Origin: an uncultured Pelagibacteraceae bacterium
Lineage (GTDB): Bacteria > Pseudomonadota > Alphaproteobacteria > Pelagibacterales > Pelagibacteraceae
DNA: 64,000 bases
NCBI GenBank assembly: GCA_902596375.1
Contig: CACJTU010000004.1
Location: forward strand, 1-64,000
Reading direction: 5' to 3'
Below, piece by piece: positions 61,231 to 64,000 of this stretch. Positions within the stretch are counted from its first letter, which is position 1. Every line of letters starts with the position of its first letter. The notes under the pieces were generated by a model. The model worked only from the letters and a program-made list of their open reading frames with translations. It was not told the origin of the DNA and searched no databases. The position numbers and the translations under genes were made by a program.

Positions 61231-62581
61231 AGAATTTGACTATACTAAAGTACAACATGCTACTTCTGTTGATCAATCTGATAGAGAAGTACCATACAAT
61301 TTAAGACAAAGTGGGCCAACTAAAGTTGAGTTATTAATTTCAACAAGGGTGAGAAAATCACCTTATTGGCATTTATCAATGCAGGCAGGTTGTTGGAGAG
61401 CAACTGTATACAATCGTATTTATCACCCAAGAGGTTATGTAAAACCTGAAGATGGTGGAGCAATGGTTGAATATGATGCAATCGTAAACCATGTAACAAT
61501 GTGGAATGTAGCTGTTGAAAGACAAATAAGAGTTAAAGGTCCGGATGCAGAAAAATTTACTGATTACGTTATAACTAGAGATGCAACAAAAATTTCTCCT
61601 ATGAGAGCAAGATATGTAATCTTATGTAATGCTTATGGAGGAGTTTTAAATGATCCTATTCTTTTAAGAATTTCAAAAGATGAATTTTGGTTTTCATTGT
61701 CAGACTCTGATATTGGAATGTATTTACAAGGTGTAAATGCCGATGGAAGATTTAATTGTACAATTGAAGAAATTGATGCATGTCCAGTACAAATTCAAGG
61801 TCCTAAATCAAAAGCTTTAATGAAAGATCTTTGTGGAGACCAAGTTGATTTTGATAATATGCCTTTCTATGGATTAGCAGAAGCAACAATTGGTGGAAGA
61901 AGTTGTGTAATTTCTCAATCTGGTTTTTCAGGAGAAGCTGGTTATGAGATATATTTAAGAAATGCAACTTTATATGCTGAAGATATGTGGAATGCTGTAT
62001 TGGATGCAGGAAAAAAACATAAATTGATGGTTATTGCACCTGCGCACCACAGAAGAATACAAGCTGGTATTCTTTCTTGGGGGCAAGACATGGATCAACA
62101 ACATAATCCGTTTCAATGTAATTTAGGTTATCAAGTTTCATTATCTGGTAAGGGTGAATGGAATAAAAAAGCTGACTATGTTGGTAAAGCTGCATTAGAG
62201 AAAATGAAAGCAGACATAAAAGCTGGTCAAAAACCATACAAACTTCAATTAGTTGGGATGGAATTGGGTGGTAAGCCTATTGACGATTATGCGCCAGACT
62301 TTTGGTTAGTATCACCAGAAAGTGGTGGAGATCCAGTCGGATTTATTACATCACCATGGTGGCATCCAGAAAAGAAAACTAATATTGCTATGGGTTATGT
62401 TCCATTTGATGGAACTTTAAACCCTAATGGATTTCCAAAAGGTAAAGTTGGAACTAAGTTTAAAGTTCATCTTCCAGAAAAATACTCGGACACTCCAGGA
62501 ACACCTGTAGATGCTGTGGTTGTGGATATTCCATTCAAAGAGTCTTTCAATGCAAATACAAGAGAAGTTGTAAAAGGCTAA
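61223..62581 (+). CDS. DmdA-like GcvT-family folate-dependent demethylase
   Basis: 452 residues, longer than DmdA (about 370), with an extended C-terminal domain. GcvT core marks: NHVTMWNVAVERQIRVKGPDA, LNDPILLRISKDEFWFSLSDSD (very like DmdA) and SGFSGEAGYEIYLRN. N95 sits where relatives usually have Asp (MWNV). Transfers a methyl from a sulfonium, ammonium or methoxy compound to folate by family rule; the MTHFR partner and betaine transporter point to an osmolyte. Not necessarily DMSP. AAGGAG Shine-Dalgarno sequence. Confidence 0.8.
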   Translation: MSKEFDYTKVQHATSVDQSDREVPYNLRQSGPTKVELLISTRVRKSPYWHLSMQAGCWRATVYNRIYHPRGYVKPEDGGAMVEYDAIVNHVTMWNVAVERQIRVKGPDAEKFTDYVITRDATKISPMRARYVILCNAYGGVLNDPILLRISKDEFWFSLSDSDIGMYLQGVNADGRFNCTIEEIDACPVQIQGPKSKALMKDLCGDQVDFDNMPFYGLAEATIGGRSCVISQSGFSGEAGYEIYLRNATLYAEDMWNAVLDAGKKHKLMVIAPAHHRRIQAGILSWGQDMDQQHNPFQCNLGYQVSLSGKGEWNKKADYVGKAALEKMKADIKAGQKPYKLQLVGMELGGKPIDDYAPDFWLVSPESGGDPVGFITSPWWHPEKKTNIAMGYVPFDGTLNPNGFPKGKVGTKFKVHLPEKYSDTPGTPVDAVVVDIPFKESFNANTREVVKG

Positions 62582-62592
62582 AATTTACTATG

Positions 62593-62618
62593 GGGGAGCT
62601 AATTTCAGCTCCCCTTTT
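62593..62618 (+). terminator. Rho-independent terminator after the DmdA-like gene
   Basis: GGGGAGCT (62593-62600) and AGCTCCCC (62607-62614) form an 8-base stem with a 6-base loop, followed by TTTT. It lies 11 bases after the DmdA-like stop and before a new small gene, so it ends the proW-MTHFR-DmdA-like transcript. Confidence 0.9.
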
Positions 62619-62626
62619 CAATTCTA

Positions 62627-62731
62627 ATGACCAAAAGTTTTTTAATAGCAGTTTGCATTATCATTGCTATTGCTTTAATAATATTTCCATTAATTGTTTC
62701 TTATAAGGCTCAAAAAAATAAAAAAAATTAA
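62627..62731 (+). CDS. 34-residue single-span membrane peptide
   Basis: ATG at 62627 starts MTKSFLIAVCIIIAIALIIFP, one transmembrane helix followed by a lysine/asparagine tail. Its TAA shares a base with the ATG of the YIP1-like gene (TAATG), the same coupling used by other real genes here. No Shine-Dalgarno sequence is clear. Very small, so moderate confidence; function unknown. Confidence 0.5.
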   Translation: MTKSFLIAVCIIIAIALIIFPLIVSYKAQKNKKN

Positions 62732-63276
62732 TGTTTGCTGAATTTTTAAATATAATTTTTAAGTCAATTAAATTAGACAAAACTCTTTATTCAGATAATA
62801 AAAATTTTGGAGAAGCATCAATATACTTTGCTGGGATTATAATGATCCTAGATGGTATCGCTGGCGCAGTAGCAGCTAATACCATTATTAAAACAGCTAT
62901 TGCAATGTCTGGTCTAACTGCAATAGTTACTTGGCTAATATGGGCGATTTTTATTTTTGTAATTGGAGTTAAATTATTTCCTGATAAGCAAACCAAAGTT
63001 TCATTCAAAAAAGTTTTAACAGCTGTTGGATTTGCACATGCACCTGGTTTATTAAGATTTTTTGCGGTCACACCAGATTTAATGATACCAATAATTTTTC
63101 TTACACAGTTTTGGATTTTTGCAGGTTTAATAATTTCAACTAAACAAATATTGAGTTTAAAATCTAATTTTAAATCTTTTGGAATTGTACTTTTATCCTT
63201 TTTAATTATTGCATTTTTATCTATCTCATTTGTGATGAGCAGAATGAATATGCTTCCAGTAAGTCAAATCAGTTAA
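62731..63276 (+). CDS. YIP1-family-like membrane protein
   Basis: 181 residues with five helices: YFAGIIMILDGIAGAVAAN, GLTAIVTWLIWAIFIFVIGVKLF, KVLTAVGFAHAPGLLRFFAV, LMIPIIFLTQFWIFAGLIIST and FGIVLLSFLIIAFLSISFVM. The GFAHAPGLLR motif is common in bacterial Yip1-domain proteins. Function unknown. It converges with the zinc-ribbon-like gene, ends overlapping by four bases. Confidence 0.75.
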   Translation: MFAEFLNIIFKSIKLDKTLYSDNKNFGEASIYFAGIIMILDGIAGAVAANTIIKTAIAMSGLTAIVTWLIWAIFIFVIGVKLFPDKQTKVSFKKVLTAVGFAHAPGLLRFFAVTPDLMIPIIFLTQFWIFAGLIISTKQILSLKSNFKSFGIVLLSFLIIAFLSISFVMSRMNMLPVSQIS

Positions 63277-63440
63277 AGTGGAAATATAGTCTTAGATACT
63301 CTACAAGATTTACATAATTTAAACCCAGTAAGAATTAAATTTTGAGTTACACTCTCATCTTCCTCTTTGCATTCATCACAAATATTGTTTAATTCTTCAG
63401 TATCTACCTTTAGATTTTTTTCATCAATTTTATCAATCAT
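63273..63440 (-). CDS. 55-residue protein with two CxxC motifs (zinc-ribbon-like)
   Basis: Starts at an ATG at 63440 that overlaps the stop of the upstream gene (ATGATTGA). Two CxxC pairs occur, CDEC at 21-24 and CKSC at 43-46, separated by 18 residues, as in a small zinc ribbon. The acidic N-terminus is otherwise plain. The tight overlap with both neighbours supports translation. Not recognised. Confidence 0.65.
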   Translation of the reverse strand: MIDKIDEKNLKVDTEELNNICDECKEEDESVTQNLILTGFKLCKSCRVSKTIFPL

Positions 63441-64000
63441 TATCTGTCAAACCAGCACCTGCCGCACCCTCTTTTAAACTGTCACTCTCTTCAACAAAAG
63501 TTTCTTCGGATAACTTGTATAAATTATTCCATTCATCTTCTGTAAAGTTGTCTTCATTTTCAAGTAGATCGACCTCAATCTTATTCGCTATCTTTGGAAA
63601 TTCTTGATCAATAAAATTTGAAAAGATATTTACATTTAGATTTAGTAACATTTTTTTTTCATCTATTTTTACATTAATTTTTTTTCCAATAATTTCTGAT
63701 GAACGACTTATGAAGGAAATAAAAATTATTGGATAAGCAACATTTTTAAACTCAATTTTTTTTAAATTTTCTAAAACATTTATTTGATCTAAAAAACTAA
63801 CACCTAAAGTAATTGGACAGTAAGGATTATTCGATGAAGAGTTATTTTCACTAATTAAATTTAAATTTTCAAATTTACTTTTATTTTTTTGATTTAAATA
63901 TTCATTAAAGTGCTTAATACCCGGTAAACTAAATAGCTCTAACAATCTTATACTTTTTCCTGTTTCCTCGGAAACTCCCCAAGAATATCCTGCCGCCTTT
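63433..64000 (-). CDS. DUF3726-like protein (5' end beyond window)
   Basis: The open frame runs from the stop at 63433 to the right edge, about 189 residues without a start, so the N-terminus is outside. Near the edge it reads KAAGYSWGVSEETGKSIRLLELFSLPGIK, matching DUF3726-type proteins as I know them. The C-terminus is acidic and ends EGAAGAGLTDND. It is coupled to the CxxC gene downstream. Function unknown. Confidence 0.65.
   Translation of the reverse strand, partial: KAAGYSWGVSEETGKSIRLLELFSLPGIKHFNEYLNQKNKSKFENLNLISENNSSSNNPYCPITLGVSFLDQINVLENLKKIEFKNVAYPIIFISFISRSSEIIGKKINVKIDEKKMLLNLNVNIFSNFIDQEFPKIANKIEVDLLENEDNFTEDEWNNLYKLSEETFVEESDSLKEGAAGAGLTDND

Noticed and set aside
61223..62581. 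Calling this gene dmdA outright
   Set aside because: It is about 80 residues longer than DmdA, has an extra C-terminal part and a changed core residue, so only family-level similarity is claimed.
1..64000. CRISPR arrays, insertion sequences, prophage or integrase genes
   Set aside because: No regularly spaced repeats, transposase-like or phage structural proteins were seen. The oxygenase at 38101 has phage relatives but sits between chromosomal genes.

Overview
The window reads as a chromosomal segment of a SAR11-type marine alphaproteobacterium (Pelagibacterales). This is inferred from the very AT-rich sequence, near-zero intergenic space, many ATGA and TAATG stop/start overlaps, and a gene set rich in methylated-osmolyte, one-carbon and sugar-acid metabolism with TRAP and ABC uptake. 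I saw no rRNA, tRNA, CRISPR array, insertion sequence or phage gene. Both edges cut genes: a LysE-type exporter on the left and a DUF3726-like gene on the right.

Layout. 1-2.3 kb: exporter fragment, VOC protein, cysE-cysK (cysteine synthesis). 2.3-6 kb: small unknown genes, a GYD-like and an NTF2-like protein, an HCCA-isomerase-like DsbA-fold protein, and two SMR-like membrane proteins flanking a DUF2798 protein. 6-12.8 kb: DUF952, DUF924, an inositol-phosphatase-family (possibly HisN) enzyme, a gamma-butyrobetaine-hydroxylase-like oxygenase, azoreductase, CcdA and PEP carboxylase. 12.8-26.5 kb: a large sugar-acid catabolic region with a TRAP transporter, three unrelated dehydratases (enolase superfamily, IlvD/Edd, UxaA/GarD), SMP-30 lactonase, a BDH2-like SDR, an FAH-family hydrolase and three reductases. 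Part of it matches the non-phosphorylative 6-deoxyhexonate (L-fuconate-like) route to pyruvate and lactate.

26.5-30 kb: an unexplained 284-base gap with hairpin and mini-ORFs, a small cytochrome group (c'-type, b561, c-type, DUF4396) and a persulfide-dioxygenase-like hydrolase. 29.9-35 kb: azlCD and an iron(III) ABC transporter (fbpABC) behind two Fur-box-like palindromes. 35-39 kb: LysR, AcuI-like acryloyl-CoA reductase, FolE, HisI, a 2OG-oxygenase-like protein and DUF2237.

39-62.6 kb is a methylated-amine and one-carbon block. One minus-strand series of about 19 kb runs from a Rieske oxygenase (glycine-betaine-demethylase type) through betaine-homocysteine methyltransferase, a dimethylglycine-dehydrogenase-like enzyme, methyltransferase-like proteins, a DddP-like M24 enzyme, an APS-kinase-like kinase, an HxGH nucleotidyltransferase, a HalD/BesD-like oxygenase and an ECHDC3-like hydratase, to a second dimethylglycine dehydrogenase with its own ETF-beta, ETF-alpha and ETF-ubiquinone oxidoreductase. 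Facing it are ProX and ProW (no ATPase gene in the window), a short MTHFR-family protein and a DmdA-like GcvT-family enzyme. The likely logic is uptake of betaine-like osmolytes, stepwise demethylation, capture of one-carbon units on folate or homocysteine, and electron delivery to ubiquinone through ETF.

The best candidates for something undescribed are the coupled kinase / nucleotidyltransferase / HalD-like oxygenase / DddP-like group (48.2-52.5 kb), the DmdA-like enzyme with its MTHFR partner (60.5-62.6 kb), and the SMR-like pair lacking the proton-coupling glutamate (5.05-5.95 kb).
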